Source: CAVRJC01 sp963721435 (GTDB lineage: Bacteria; Actinomycetota; Acidimicrobiia; IMCC26256; DASPTH01). Taken from it: a stretch of 64,000 nt of DNA. Shown in pieces: positions 39,599 to 48,892 of this stretch. A program made the translations under genes and the position numbers. Under the pieces are notes generated by a model, which was not told the origin of the DNA, did not search any database, and saw nothing but the letters and a program-made list of their open reading frames with translations. Positions within the stretch are counted from its first letter, which is position 1; every line of letters begins with the position of its first letter. The stretch covers positions 310,001-374,000 of the forward strand of contig CAVRJC010000006.1 in the NCBI GenBank assembly GCA_963721435.1, read 5' to 3'.

Positions 39599-40752
39599 TG
39601 GCGGCCGGGCGAGCGCCTGCGGACCGGGTACCCCGGTCCGCAGCGAGCACGGCAGTGGTGAAGGCCGGCATCGCAGTCGTCAAGGTCGGTACATCGTCGA
39701 TCACGTCGGAGCAGGGAGAGCTCGACGACGAGTCGGTGATGCGGCTGTGCGACGGTGTCGCCGCTGCCCGTGCGCGCGGCCACGAGATCGTGCTGGTGTG
39801 CTCGGGCGCGATCGCGTCCGGCCTGCCCGCGCTGGGGCTCACGACCCGTCCGACCGACATCGGGACCCTCCAGGCGGTGGCCGCAGTCGGCCAGCCCCTG
39901 CTGATGGAGCGGTTCGGCAGGATCCTCGGCGACCGCGGGCTGCTCGCGGGCCAGGTGCTGCTGACGCCCCACGACTTCGGGGTGCGGTCGCAGTACCTGC
40001 ACGCCCGCGAGACGCTGCGCCGGCTCCTCGACCTCGGCGTGGTGCCGATCGTCAACGAGAACGACACCGTGGCCGACGACGAGATCCGCTATGGCGACAA
40101 CGACCGCCTCGCCGCGCTCGTGTCACATCTCGTGTCGGCCGACGTGCTCGTGCTGCTCACCGACACGCTCGGGCTGTTCACCGCCGACCCACGGCTCGAC
40201 GAGCATGCGTCGCTGATCGAGGAGATCGCCGAGGTCGACGCCGCGCTGGAGTCGGTCGCCGGTGGCGCGGGCTCGGCCCGGGGCAGTGGCGGCATGGCGA
40301 GCAAGCTCGCAGCCGCCAAGATCGCCGCGTGGTCGGGGGTGCGTGCGGTGATCGCCGCCGCCGACGCGCCCTCGGTGATCGTCGACGCGGTCGAAGGCCG
40401 GGCGGTGGGGACATCGATACGCCCGCGCCCGGAGCGCCTGTCGAGCCGCAAGCTGTGGATCGCGTTCGCCCGTCCCGCCAGCGGGCGGATCGTCGTCGAC
40501 GCCGGTGCCCGCCGGGCGCTCTGCGCCGACAACCGGTCGCTCCTCGCCGCCGGCGTGCGCGGCGTCGAGGGCTCGTTCGAGCCCGACGACGCGGTCGAGA
40601 TCGCCGACGAGACCGGGGCACCGTTCGCGAAGGGCCTGGTCCGCTACTCGGCCTCCGGGCTCCGGGACGTCGCCGGTCGGAGGACCTCGGAGCTCGCCGA
40701 CGGCCTGTCCCACGAGGTCGTCCACCGCGACGACCTCGTCGTCCTGCCCTGA
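39598..40752 (+). CDS. proB: Glutamate 5-kinase
   Basis: A 384-residue enzyme. The amino-acid-kinase domain starts with VVKVGTSSITSEQG and contains CSGAIASGL, NENDTVADDEIRYGDND and GSARGSGGMASKLAAAK; a C-terminal PUA domain starts near residue 295. It phosphorylates glutamate, the first step of proline synthesis, and is normally feedback-inhibited by proline. The first 20 residues before the kinase fold are an unusual extension, so an internal start is possible, although ATG 39598 overlaps the obgE stop. proA follows after a 454-base gap. Confidence 0.93.
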   Translation: MAAGRAPADRVPRSAASTAVVKAGIAVVKVGTSSITSEQGELDDESVMRLCDGVAAARARGHEIVLVCSGAIASGLPALGLTTRPTDIGTLQAVAAVGQPLLMERFGRILGDRGLLAGQVLLTPHDFGVRSQYLHARETLRRLLDLGVVPIVNENDTVADDEIRYGDNDRLAALVSHLVSADVLVLLTDTLGLFTADPRLDEHASLIEEIAEVDAALESVAGGAGSARGSGGMASKLAAAKIAAWSGVRAVIAAADAPSVIVDAVEGRAVGTSIRPRPERLSSRKLWIAFARPASGRIVVDAGARRALCADNRSLLAAGVRGVEGSFEPDDAVEIADETGAPFAKGLVRYSASGLRDVAGRRTSELADGLSHEVVHRDDLVVLP

Positions 40753-41206
40753 CTCCCGCTCTGGTTCGCTTCGCTCACGGGCCGCTCGGGGCACGGCTCG
40801 CTGGCGCGAACGACGCACTCGGTCCGGTCGTGGCGGCTCCGCTCGCCTCTGGTCTTATTTGCTCACAGCGGTTCCCCGACCACTCACTGTGGTTTCTGGT
40901 CGGGGCGCTCTTGCACTCGGGTTCGTCTTCCGTCACACTACGGCTCGCTACTCGTCGCTGACCGGCGGGGGGAGAGCCTTCTACGAGGGCTTCGACGGTC
41001 GGCGAGGAGTGGGAGGATGGTGAGGCCGGGTCGTCTGCAGCCGCTGCGCCCTCGGGCTGCGCGGACGTGACGACGACACGGCCTCACCCCTCCCGATTCA
41101 CGAGCGAAAGAAGCGAGACCGCCGGTCGGACGATCCGGCGCGTCGAGCCTTCAGCGAGCCAAATGGCAGGGAGGTGCTCCGAGACCTCGGCAGTACACTC
41201 GCCCGC
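40753..41206 (+). other. Intergenic region between proB and proA
   Basis: No credible gene is seen in these 454 bases on either strand. It holds a perfect 9-bp hairpin CCCCGACCA/TGGTCGGGG (40874-40882 with 40897-40905) without a T run, a 16-base stretch repeated at 53455-53470, and the proA promoter box at its end. Confidence 0.6.
41194..41199 (+). promoter_or_regulatory. -10 box TACACT for proA (leaderless)
   Basis: TACACT ends 7 bases before ATG 41207 and no ribosome-binding site lies between. It supports independent transcription of proA despite the proB neighbour. Confidence 0.48.
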
Positions 41207-42463
41207 ATGTCCGCGCCCGCCGCAGTCCGTGACCTCGGACCGCGGGCCCGGGCCGCGGCGGCCCGCCTCGCGGCGGCGTCCACCCCCGACAAGAACACCG
41301 CGCTGCTGACCGCCGCCGACCTGATGCTCGCCCGGAGCGCCGAGCTGCTCGCCGCCAACCGCATTGACGTCGAGGCCGCCGCGGCCGACGGCATGGAACC
41401 GGGGCCGCTCGACCGCCTCCGGCTCACCGAGGCCCGACTGGTGGGCATGGCCGAGGGGCTGCGCGACGTGGCCGCCCTGCCCGACCCGGTCAGCGAGGTG
41501 CTCGAGGGCTGGCGCCGTCCGAACGGCATCCAGATCGAAAAGGTCCGCGTCCCGCTCGGCGTGGTGGCGATCATCTACGAGAACCGCCCGAACGTCACCA
41601 GCGACGCCGCCGGGATCTGCCTGAAGTCCGGCAATGCCGCGCTGCTGCGGGGGTCGGCCAGCGCCCTCCACTCGAACCAGGCGATCGTCGACGTGCTCCG
41701 TGACGCCGCCACCAAGGCGGGCTTGCCCGCCGACTGCGTGCTCCTCGTCGACGACGTGCGCCACGAGGCCGCGGTCGAGCTGATGCAGCTCACCGAGTTC
41801 GTCGACTGCCTCATCCCGCGGGGAGGGGCTTCGCTGATCCAGAGCATCCGCGACCACGCCACCGTGCCCGTCATCATCGACGGCGACGGCAATTGCCACG
41901 TCTACGTCGACGATCACGCCGACCTCGACATGGCGCTCGACATCGTGGTGAACGCGAAGACGAGCCGGCCCAGCGTGTGCAACGCCGCGGAATCGCTCCT
42001 CGTCCATGCGGCGGTGGCCGACGACTTCCTCCCGCGTGTGTGCAGCGCGCTCGCCGAGCAGGGCGTCGAGCTGGTCGGCGACGACGGCGCGCGCGAGCGG
42101 TGGCCCGCGATGGGTGCGGCCACCGACGACGACTTCGCCCGCGAGTTCCTCGCGCTGAAGATGAGCGTGGCGATCGTCCCGTCGATCGACGCCGCGATCG
42201 CGCACATCAACCGATTCGGGAGCGCGCACACCGACGCCATCGTCACGCGCGACCTTGCGTCGGCGCGGCGGTTCACGCGCGAGGTCGACAGCGGCACGGT
42301 CACGGTGAACGCGTCCACCCGCTTCACCGACGGCGCCGAGTTCGGCTTCGGCGCCGAGATTGGGATCTCCACCCAGAAGCTGCACGCCCGCGGCCCGATG
42401 GCGCTCCGCGAGCTCACCACCTACAAGTACGTCGTCTGGGGCGACGGCCAGATCAGAACCTGA
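41207..42463 (+). CDS. proA: Glutamate-5-semialdehyde dehydrogenase (gamma-glutamyl phosphate reductase)
   Basis: A 418-residue NADPH-dependent reductase of the aldehyde dehydrogenase fold. The catalytic Cys258 lies in SRPSVCNAAES. VPLGVVAIIYENRPNVT, LRGSASALHSN and IGISTQKLHARGPMALREL are family signatures. It converts glutamyl phosphate to glutamate semialdehyde, the second step of proline synthesis after ProB. ATG 41207 was selected over an upstream in-frame ATG because of the -10 box placed just before it. Confidence 0.94.
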   Translation: MSAPAAVRDLGPRARAAAARLAAASTPDKNTALLTAADLMLARSAELLAANRIDVEAAAADGMEPGPLDRLRLTEARLVGMAEGLRDVAALPDPVSEVLEGWRRPNGIQIEKVRVPLGVVAIIYENRPNVTSDAAGICLKSGNAALLRGSASALHSNQAIVDVLRDAATKAGLPADCVLLVDDVRHEAAVELMQLTEFVDCLIPRGGASLIQSIRDHATVPVIIDGDGNCHVYVDDHADLDMALDIVVNAKTSRPSVCNAAESLLVHAAVADDFLPRVCSALAEQGVELVGDDGARERWPAMGAATDDDFAREFLALKMSVAIVPSIDAAIAHINRFGSAHTDAIVTRDLASARRFTREVDSGTVTVNASTRFTDGAEFGFGAEIGISTQKLHARGPMALRELTTYKYVVWGDGQIRT

Positions 42464-42469
42464 GGAGAT

Positions 42470-43354
42470 ATGGCGGAGCGTTTCGAGTCGGTCGACAAGG
42501 TCATCGCGCGCTTGCGGGAGGCCGACTACCTGGCCGACGCCGGGATCGCCGGGGTGGTGTTCCTCGCCGATCGCCTCGAGAAGCCGGTGCTGGTCGAAGG
42601 CCCTGCGGGCGTCGGCAAGACGGAACTGGCGAAGGCCATCGCGCAGGTCACCGGATCACGCCTGATCCGCCTGCAGTGCTACGAGGGCCTCGACGAGGCC
42701 AAGGCGCTCTACGAGTGGAACTACAAGAAGCAGCTGCTGCGCATCCAGTCCGACCGCGAGCACGAGGCGAGCTGGGCCGAGGTGGAGGCCGACATCTTCT
42801 CCGAGCCCTTCCTGCTCACCCGCCCGCTGCTCGAGGCCATCCGCTCCGAAGAGCCCGTCGTGCTCCTCATCGACGAGGTCGACCGCGTCGAGATCGAGAC
42901 CGAGGCGCTGCTGCTCGAGGTGCTCTCCGACTTCCAGGTGTCGATCCCCGAGCTCGGTACCATCGTCGGCAACCAGCTACGGCCGATCGTGCTGCTCACG
43001 TCGAACAACACCCGGGAGCTGTCGGAGGCGTTGAAGCGGCGCTGCCTCTACCTGCACATCGACTACCCGAGCATCGAGCGCGAGAAGGAGATCGTGCGGG
43101 TGCGGGTGCCCGAGATCGACGACGAGCTCGCGGATCAGATCGCGCGGGTCGTCCGGTCGATCCGTCAGCTGGAGCTCAAGAAGTCGCCGTCGATCTCGGA
43201 GACCATCGACTGGGCACGCACGCTCCTCTACCTCGGCAAGTCCGACATCGACCCCGTCGTGATCGGCGAGACGCTGCACGTGCTCCTGAAGTACCAGTCC
43301 GACATCACCAAGGCGCGCAAGGAGCTTCAGGTCCCCGACGCCGTCACCCCGTGA
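42470..43354 (+). CDS. MoxR-family AAA+ ATPase
   Basis: A 294-residue AAA+ protein. Walker A is EGPAGVGKTELA near residues 43-54, Walker B VVLLIDEVDRVE near 128, sensor 1 LTSNNTRE and the arginine finger region EALKRRCLY. This is the CoxD/MoxR type that acts as a chaperone with a VWA-domain partner to insert metal cofactors or assemble complexes. ATG 42470 has AGGAG upstream. It lies 6 bases after proA and is followed by a VWA gene after 29 bases. Confidence 0.87.
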   Translation: MAERFESVDKVIARLREADYLADAGIAGVVFLADRLEKPVLVEGPAGVGKTELAKAIAQVTGSRLIRLQCYEGLDEAKALYEWNYKKQLLRIQSDREHEASWAEVEADIFSEPFLLTRPLLEAIRSEEPVVLLIDEVDRVEIETEALLLEVLSDFQVSIPELGTIVGNQLRPIVLLTSNNTRELSEALKRRCLYLHIDYPSIEREKEIVRVRVPEIDDELADQIARVVRSIRQLELKKSPSISETIDWARTLLYLGKSDIDPVVIGETLHVLLKYQSDITKARKELQVPDAVTP

Positions 43355-43383
43355 CGTCGTGGTGAGCGCGAAATGATGGCGCA

Positions 43384-44853
43384 GTGAGCATGCCGATGGT
43401 GCCGGCCGCGGCACCCACCGAGGTGCGGTCGCTCCTCGACGTGCTGCAGGGTTTCGTGCACGAGCTGCGCGCCGCGGGGCTGCCGGTGTCGATGACCGAG
43501 AACCTCGACGCCATGCGCGCGCTCGAGTACGTCGACATCTCCGACCGCGAGGTGTTCCGCACCGTGCTCGCGACCACGCTGGTGAAGCACCACCGTCACC
43601 AGCGCGCGTTCGACGTCGTGTTCAACGTCTACTTCTCGCTGTACAGCCACGGCATCGACGACGACGAGCTGCTCGAGGCTCAGGGCCCCGACAGCGGGTT
43701 GCCGCAGGACGGCATGCCGGCCGCGGGCGCGGGCACGCCGATGTCGCGCGAAGAGCTCGCCGAGATGCTGATGCGCGCGCTGATGAACATGGACCGCGAG
43801 GCGCTCCGGCGGCTCGCGGCACTCGCGGTGCAGCAGTTCGCCGGCATGGAGCCCGGCCGGCCCGTCGGCGGCACCTACTACCTGTACCGCACGCTGCGGG
43901 CTCTCGACCTCGAGGCGCTCACCGAGCGGCTCATGGGTCAGGCGCGCCAGCAGGGCGAGGCGGGGGAGGGCGAGCTCGCCGACCGCCTGCTCCGCGAGGA
44001 GTTCGAGGCGCGGCTCAGGGAGCTGCGCGAGCTGGTCGAGGAGGAGATCCGGCGCGCGCTCGTGGCCGATCGCGGCATGGAGGCAATGGCGCGAACACTG
44101 CGCAAGCCGCTGCCCGAAGATGTCGAGTTCATGCACGCGTCGCGTGACGAGATGCTCGCGCTGCAGCGGGCCGTCTACCCGTTGACGCGATCGATGGCGG
44201 CCCGTCTCGCACAGCGCCGTCGTCGGCGGCATCGCGGCGCGCTCGACTTCCGCAAGACCGTGCGCGCATCGTTGTCGTACGGGGGCGTGCCCGCGGAGCC
44301 GAAGTTCCGCCACCCGCACCCGTCGAAGCCCGAGATCATGGTGATCGCCGACATCTCGGGATCGGTGGCGAGCTTCGCGCGCTTCACGTTGATGTTCGTG
44401 TACGCGATGGCGAGCCAGTTCTCCAAGGTGCGGTCGTGGGTGTTCATCGACGGCATCGACGAGGTCACCACCTTCTTCCAGGAGTCCGACGACGTCACCG
44501 ACGCGGTCCACCGCGTGAACGTCGAAGCCGATGTCGTGTGGGTCGACGGCCACTCCGACTACGGGCACGCGTTCGAGACGTTCTATCAACGCCACTACGG
44601 GGAGATCACGCCGAAGTCGTCGATCATCCTGCTCGGCGACGCGCGCAACAACTACCACGCGTCGGAAGCGTGGGTCGTCGAGGAGATGCAGAAGCGCGCC
44701 CGGCACACCTACTGGCTGAACCCGGAGCCGCGGAGCTACTGGGACACCGGTGACTCGATCGTGTCGGAGTACACGAAGTACTGCGACGGCGTGTTCGAGT
44801 GCCGCAACCTGCGCCAGCTCCAGCAGTTCGTCGCCCAGATCGCCGAAGGCTGA
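43384..44853 (+). CDS. VWA domain-containing protein, CoxE-like
   Basis: A 489-residue protein. The N-terminal half is helical (LLDVLQGFVHELRAAGLPVS is typical of CoxE/YehP-type proteins), with a Q/G/E-rich linker. The C-terminal half is a von Willebrand A fold with the MIDAS motif DISGSVASF near residue 324 and an ILLGDARNNY strand at its end. It is expected to act with the MoxR ATPase encoded just upstream. No CO dehydrogenase or other obvious client is in the window. GTG 43384 and ATG 43390 are both possible starts. Confidence 0.82.
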   Translation: MSMPMVPAAAPTEVRSLLDVLQGFVHELRAAGLPVSMTENLDAMRALEYVDISDREVFRTVLATTLVKHHRHQRAFDVVFNVYFSLYSHGIDDDELLEAQGPDSGLPQDGMPAAGAGTPMSREELAEMLMRALMNMDREALRRLAALAVQQFAGMEPGRPVGGTYYLYRTLRALDLEALTERLMGQARQQGEAGEGELADRLLREEFEARLRELRELVEEEIRRALVADRGMEAMARTLRKPLPEDVEFMHASRDEMLALQRAVYPLTRSMAARLAQRRRRRHRGALDFRKTVRASLSYGGVPAEPKFRHPHPSKPEIMVIADISGSVASFARFTLMFVYAMASQFSKVRSWVFIDGIDEVTTFFQESDDVTDAVHRVNVEADVVWVDGHSDYGHAFETFYQRHYGEITPKSSIILLGDARNNYHASEAWVVEEMQKRARHTYWLNPEPRSYWDTGDSIVSEYTKYCDGVFECRNLRQLQQFVAQIAEG

Positions 44854-44959
44854 ACGGACGCGCTGGCGCCCCGTCGCCCGAGTTCTGCACCCCCGACGCC
44901 CTCGCCTGAGATTCATCCGGCAATTGCGGACTGAATATGAGCCTCGATGGACCAATGAA

Positions 44960-46301
44960 TCAGAGGCGGGCGCGGTAGGCGGCGATCGCGTCGTGGTGGT
45001 CGACGATGGGCGCGGGGTAATCGTACGCACGACGGACGGCCGCGTCGGGGTTGTGGGTGGCGGCGCCGCGCAGCGCGGCGAGCTCGGGGACCCAACGCCG
45101 CACGTAGTCGCCGTCGGGGTCGAAGCGGGTGCCCTGCACGGTCGGGTTGAAGATCCGATTCGGGTTGGTGTCGGTGCCGGTCCCGGCGACCCACTGCCAG
45201 TTGAGGTTGTTGTTGGCGATGTCGCCGTCGAGCAGGTGGTCGAGGAAGTGCCGCGCACCGGCCCGCCAGTCGACGTACAGGTCCTTGGTCAGGAACGACG
45301 CCACGATCATGCGCGCCCGGTTGTGCATGAAGCCTTCACGCGCGAGCTGGCGCATGCCGGCGTCGACGACCGGAAAGCCGGTGCGACCTTCCTGCCAGGC
45401 CGCGAGCGCGCCGGGGTCGTCGTTCCAGCGGTCGCCCCGCGGGCGGTAGTCGGACCACGCGGCGTCGGGGCGAGCGGCGAGGATCTGGTGGAAGAAGTCG
45501 CGCCAGCAGAGCTGCCGCAGGAACGGGTCCGCACCCTGCCTCCCGAAGACGGCATGCGCGACCTCGAGCGGCGACAGACAGCCGAAGTGCAGGTACGGCG
45601 AGAGCCGGGACGTCGCGTCACCGGGGAGGTCGTCGTGACGCGCTGTCGTAGTGATCGACCTCGGCGGTCCACGCGTCGAGGCGCGCCCGGGCAGCACGGG
45701 CGCCGCCCGGCATCGCGTCGGGTGCGCGCGCGCCCGCGACCAGCTCGTCGAGCGCGGGCAACGCGCCGGTGTCGACGCCGTCCGGGAGCGACACCCGTGC
45801 CGGTGTGGTCGCCGACGGTCGACGCGGGACCTCGACCCAGCGCCGCCAGTACGGCGTGAACACCTTGTAGTGATCGCTCTCGGCGGGCGCGACCGTGCCG
45901 GGCGGGATGATCGAGACGCCCGGGAGGAGTGCGCAGGCGATCCGCGCGTCGGTGCACGCGCGTGCCAGTGCGCGCTGGCGCGACTGCGCGAACTCGCTCA
46001 CGTCGGCGGAGGCGAACACGGCATCCGCGCCCACGGAGGCAACCACGCGCATCACCTCGTCGACCCAGCGCCCGCGGCGCACGACCAGATCGCCGCCGAG
46101 CGACTGCAGCGCGCCCCGCAGGTCGGCGAGTGACTCGAGCAGGAAGCCGGTGCGGTTCGGCGCATGGAACCGGCGCGCGAGGATCGCGTCGTCGAGCACG
46201 AACAGCGGGACCACGGTCTCGGCGTCGTCCACCCCGCGTACGAGCGCCGGATGATCGGTGACGCGGAGATCACGGGTGAAGACGACGACCGCGGTGCGCA
46301 C
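44960..46301 (-). CDS. phr: Deoxyribodipyrimidine photolyase/cryptochrome, frame broken near 45645
   Basis: The N-terminal photolyase alpha/beta domain starts at GTG 46301 (VVVFTRDLRVTDHPAL). After one indel near 45641-45647 it continues as RHDDLPGDATSRLSPYLHFG, the FAD-binding domain with QLCWRDFFHQIL, DAGMRQLAREGFMHNRARM and NNNLNWQWVAGTGTD. All class I photolyase motifs, including the tryptophan-rich electron chain region, are present. It repairs pyrimidine dimers with light. Because the domain order and length are normal (about 447 residues), the break is probably a sequencing indel. Confidence 0.82.
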
Positions 46302-46312
46302 GCACCGGGACG

Positions 46313-46966
46313 CTAGCGACCGTTCCCCAACAGCTCCCACGCGCGGTCGGCGATTCCCGCGAGCGCCACGAGCTGCAGACGCTCTCGGAGTCGGAACGGA
46401 TGACCCTCACGGCCGACGAACATCGTCGCCCCGTGCTTCGGGAGCGCAGCGACGGCGAGGTCGTCGGGACCGGTGGTGCCGTCGGCGACCAAGGGCGACG
46501 CCGCGGTGCCCGCGGCGAGTGCCTCGAGCACGCCCGCCTCGATCGCGACGTCGCCGGCCGATGCCAGCACCGACGCGTCGATCACGAGCGCGCTCCAGTC
46601 GCCGAGGAATTCGGCGCGGATCTGGCTGACGAGGATCCCGTGCAGATCGCCGATCGACTCCGCCATGCACAGGCTCGCGGCCGACTCCAGCGCGTCGAGC
46701 CGCGGGTCGGGGAAGCGGTCGACGATCCGCACCTCCTCGACGCTCGCGCCGTCGACCTCTTCGATCTCGCGCACCATGATGTCGAGCGCGCTCGCGTTGC
46801 GCAGCTGCACCGCGAACTCGTCGACGGCCACGCTCTCGCCTCGCTCGAGGACGTCGATCCCGACGATGTCACCTTCCACGGCACCGATGCGCGACGCCAC
46901 GAGACCGAGCGCACCGGGCCGGTCGGGGAGCCAGACGCGGACGAGGACGCTCGTCGCATCGTTCAT
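46313..46966 (-). CDS. ACT domain-containing protein
   Basis: A 217-residue protein. Residues 6-85 form an ACT domain (VWLPDRPGALGLVASRIGAVEGDI), the typical amino-acid or small-ligand sensor fold. The C-terminal 120 residues (LGDWSALVIDASV, GATMFVGREGHPFRLRERLQL) resemble a GAF-like sensory fold but are not clearly assignable. It is probably a cytosolic ligand-responsive regulator. It lies 11 bases upstream of the photolyase gene and may be co-transcribed with it; nadD is divergent. Confidence 0.65.
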   Translation of the reverse strand: MNDATSVLVRVWLPDRPGALGLVASRIGAVEGDIVGIDVLERGESVAVDEFAVQLRNASALDIMVREIEEVDGASVEEVRIVDRFPDPRLDALESAASLCMAESIGDLHGILVSQIRAEFLGDWSALVIDASVLASAGDVAIEAGVLEALAAGTAASPLVADGTTGPDDLAVAALPKHGATMFVGREGHPFRLRERLQLVALAGIADRAWELLGNGR

Positions 46967-47036
46967 GGAGGCATCGTACGAGCGAAGATGACCGGAATGT
47001 TTCGCCCGGGTGACGGGGGCGGGAATGTGGGATTTC

Positions 47037-47042
47037 TAGACT
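47037..47042 (+). promoter_or_regulatory. -10 box TAGACT for nadD (leaderless)
   Basis: TAGACT ends 6 bases before GTG 47049; no ribosome-binding site is present. It is the clearest leaderless arrangement in the window. Confidence 0.5.
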
Positions 47043-47048
47043 GCGCCC

Positions 47049-47630
47049 GTGCGACCAGAGCGGCTGGGGGTGTTCGGGGGCACGTTCGACCCCGTTCACG
47101 TGGGTCATGTCGTCGTGGCGGCCGAGGTGCGGAGCCGATTGGGCCTCGACCGCGTGCTGGTGGTCCCCGCGGGCGATCCGTGGCAGAAGCGGGGGCGGGT
47201 CGTCGCGTCGGCGCGTGACCGCCTCGCGCTCGTCGAGCTCGCGATGGCCGAGGTCGACGGCGTGGAGGCATCGGCGGTCGAGGTCGAGCGCGAAGGTGCG
47301 TCGGTCACCGCCGACACGTTGGAGTCGCTCCTCGGCCCGGGCAACGAGCTGTTCCTCGTGCTCGGCGCCGACGCGGTGGCCAACATGGGCACCTGGCGGC
47401 GACTCGACGACACCCGGGATCTCGCCACCATCGTGGTGGTCGAGCGCGAGGGCGAGCACGCGCAGCCACCCGGTGGTGGGTGGCGGGTCGAGCACGTCGG
47501 TATCCCGCGGCTCGACATCTCGTCCACGGATCTGCGCACGCGGCTCGCTGCCGGACTCCCCGTCGACGGCCTGATACCGGCCGCAGTGGTGCGTGCCATT
47601 CACGCGCGTGGGCTCTACACTGAGTGCTGA
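47049..47630 (+). CDS. nadD: Nicotinate-nucleotide adenylyltransferase
   Basis: A 193-residue nucleotidyltransferase. The N-terminal GVFGGTFDPVHVGHVV is the ATP-binding signature with the catalytic T/H-x-G-H, VPAGDPWQK is the substrate loop, and ISSTDLRTRL is the C-terminal ATP-site motif. It adenylates nicotinate mononucleotide in NAD synthesis. GTG 47049 is fixed by the motif position and the -10 box. It is followed by rsfS after 33 bases, the common nadD-rsfS pair. Confidence 0.95.
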   Translation: MRPERLGVFGGTFDPVHVGHVVVAAEVRSRLGLDRVLVVPAGDPWQKRGRVVASARDRLALVELAMAEVDGVEASAVEVEREGASVTADTLESLLGPGNELFLVLGADAVANMGTWRRLDDTRDLATIVVVEREGEHAQPPGGGWRVEHVGIPRLDISSTDLRTRLAAGLPVDGLIPAAVVRAIHARGLYTEC

Positions 47631-47663
47631 TGACGTTCCCGGTGGCGAATTGAACTGGTCCGC

Positions 47664-48110
47664 TTGACCGGCCCGGTCATCGGCAGGCCTGGTGCCAGCG
47701 GGCCAGATGTCGGCCGGCCGGTCCCGGACGCACGGGAGCGAGCCGGCATCGCCGCTCGGGCCGCAGCCGACAAGCAGGGTGCCGACATCGTCGTGCTCGA
47801 CGTCGGGGAGATCATCTCGATCACCGAGGCCTTCGTGATCGTGAGCGCCAACAACACCCGTCAGGTCCGCACGATCGTCGAAGAGGTCGAGCTCGCGATC
47901 AAGGTGCTGGGCGGCGACGAGAATGAGGGGCCCCGCAGCGTCGAAGGCCTCCAGGACGCGTCGTGGGTGCTCATGGACTACGGCGACATCATCGTCCACG
48001 TCTTCCTCGCCGAGACCCGTTCCTACTACGACCTCGAGCGGCTGTGGGCCGACGCCCCGCGCGTCGACTGGGACACCGAACCGGCCCGAGACTCGGCTCA
48101 GGTCAGATAA
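47664..48110 (+). CDS. rsfS: Ribosome silencing factor RsfS
   Basis: A 148-residue Iojap-family protein. The core begins RAAADKQGADIVVLDVGEIISITEAFVI and includes SANNTRQVRTIVEEVE, DASWVLMDYGDIIVHVF and RSYYDLERLWADA. It binds L14 and blocks subunit joining in starvation. The assigned TTG start at 47664 gives a 30-residue N-terminal extension; a later start is possible. Its 3' end overlaps the hisF-like gene of the opposite strand by 13 bases. Confidence 0.9.
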   Translation: MTGPVIGRPGASGPDVGRPVPDARERAGIAARAAADKQGADIVVLDVGEIISITEAFVIVSANNTRQVRTIVEEVELAIKVLGGDENEGPRSVEGLQDASWVLMDYGDIIVHVFLAETRSYYDLERLWADAPRVDWDTEPARDSAQVR

Positions 48111-48892
48111 GGCCGCATCGGCACGCCGAGCGCGCGCAGTCCATCCTTCAGCTCGCGTACCCCGAGGTTCCGCTCGAGTCGGGGCGAGTAGAGGATCGAG
48201 CTGATGATCGCCGCCGACGCACCACCCGCGGTGAGCCCCTCCGCGATGTGCGAGACGGTGCCGGCGCCGCCCGACGCGATCACCGGCACGTTCACCGCAT
48301 CGGCAACCGCACGCGTGATGTCGATGTCGTAGCCCGACGCGGTGCCGTCGCGGTCGATGCTGTTGACCACGATCTCGCCGGCGCCGAGGTCTTCGGCGCG
48401 CCGGACCCAGTCCAGTGCATCGAGGCCGGTCGCGAGGCGCGCGCCGTCGATGAACACCTCGTACCCGCTCGGCAGCCCCGCGCGCACGCCCATGTGCTTC
48501 ACCTGCGTCGACAGCACGATGCACTGGCGCCCGAACGCGTCGGCGCCTTCACGGATGATCTCCGGGTTCCGGACGGCCATCGAGTCGATGCTGATCTTCT
48601 CCGCACCGGCCTTCAGCACGTCGAACATGTCGTCGAGCGAGCGGATCCCTCCACCGACCGTGAACGGCACGAACACGTGGTGCGCGACGCGCCGAACGGT
48701 GTCGAGATCGATCTTGCGCTTCTCCGAGCTCGCGGTGATGTCGTAGAAGACGATCTCGTCGATCTGGTCGTCGTACAGGCGCTCGGCGAGCTCTTCGGCG
48801 GGCGCGACATCGATGTTGTCCTGGAACTGCTGGGCCTTGGTGACGCGCCCGTCGATCACGTCGAAGCACGCGATGAGCCGCTTGGTCAGCAC
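48098..48892 (-). CDS. hisF: HisF-like cyclase subunit with altered catalytic site
   Basis: A 264-residue TIM barrel clearly related to HisF: LIACFDVIDGRVTKA at the start (Asp11 and Lys19 present), FYDITASSE (Asp51), TVGGGIRS and NSIDRDGTASGYDI. However, the position of the second catalytic aspartate (Asp130 in Thermotoga HisF, in an AIDAK-type motif) reads STQVKH, so it is glutamine, and the Asn103 position reads Asp. Phosphate-binding glycine motifs (ASGGAG) are kept. It overlaps the hisH gene by 7 bases. It may be a divergent imidazole glycerol phosphate synthase or a paralogue making another product; no other his gene is here. Confidence 0.72.
   Translation of the reverse strand: MLTKRLIACFDVIDGRVTKAQQFQDNIDVAPAEELAERLYDDQIDEIVFYDITASSEKRKIDLDTVRRVAHHVFVPFTVGGGIRSLDDMFDVLKAGAEKISIDSMAVRNPEIIREGADAFGRQCIVLSTQVKHMGVRAGLPSGYEVFIDGARLATGLDALDWVRRAEDLGAGEIVVNSIDRDGTASGYDIDITRAVADAVNVPVIASGGAGTVSHIAEGLTAGGASAAIISSILYSPRLERNLGVRELKDGLRALGVPMRPYLT

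Noticed and set aside
41067..41309. Short plus-strand frame before and into proA.
   Set aside because: Arg/Ser/Pro-rich shadow of proA with no ribosome-binding site.
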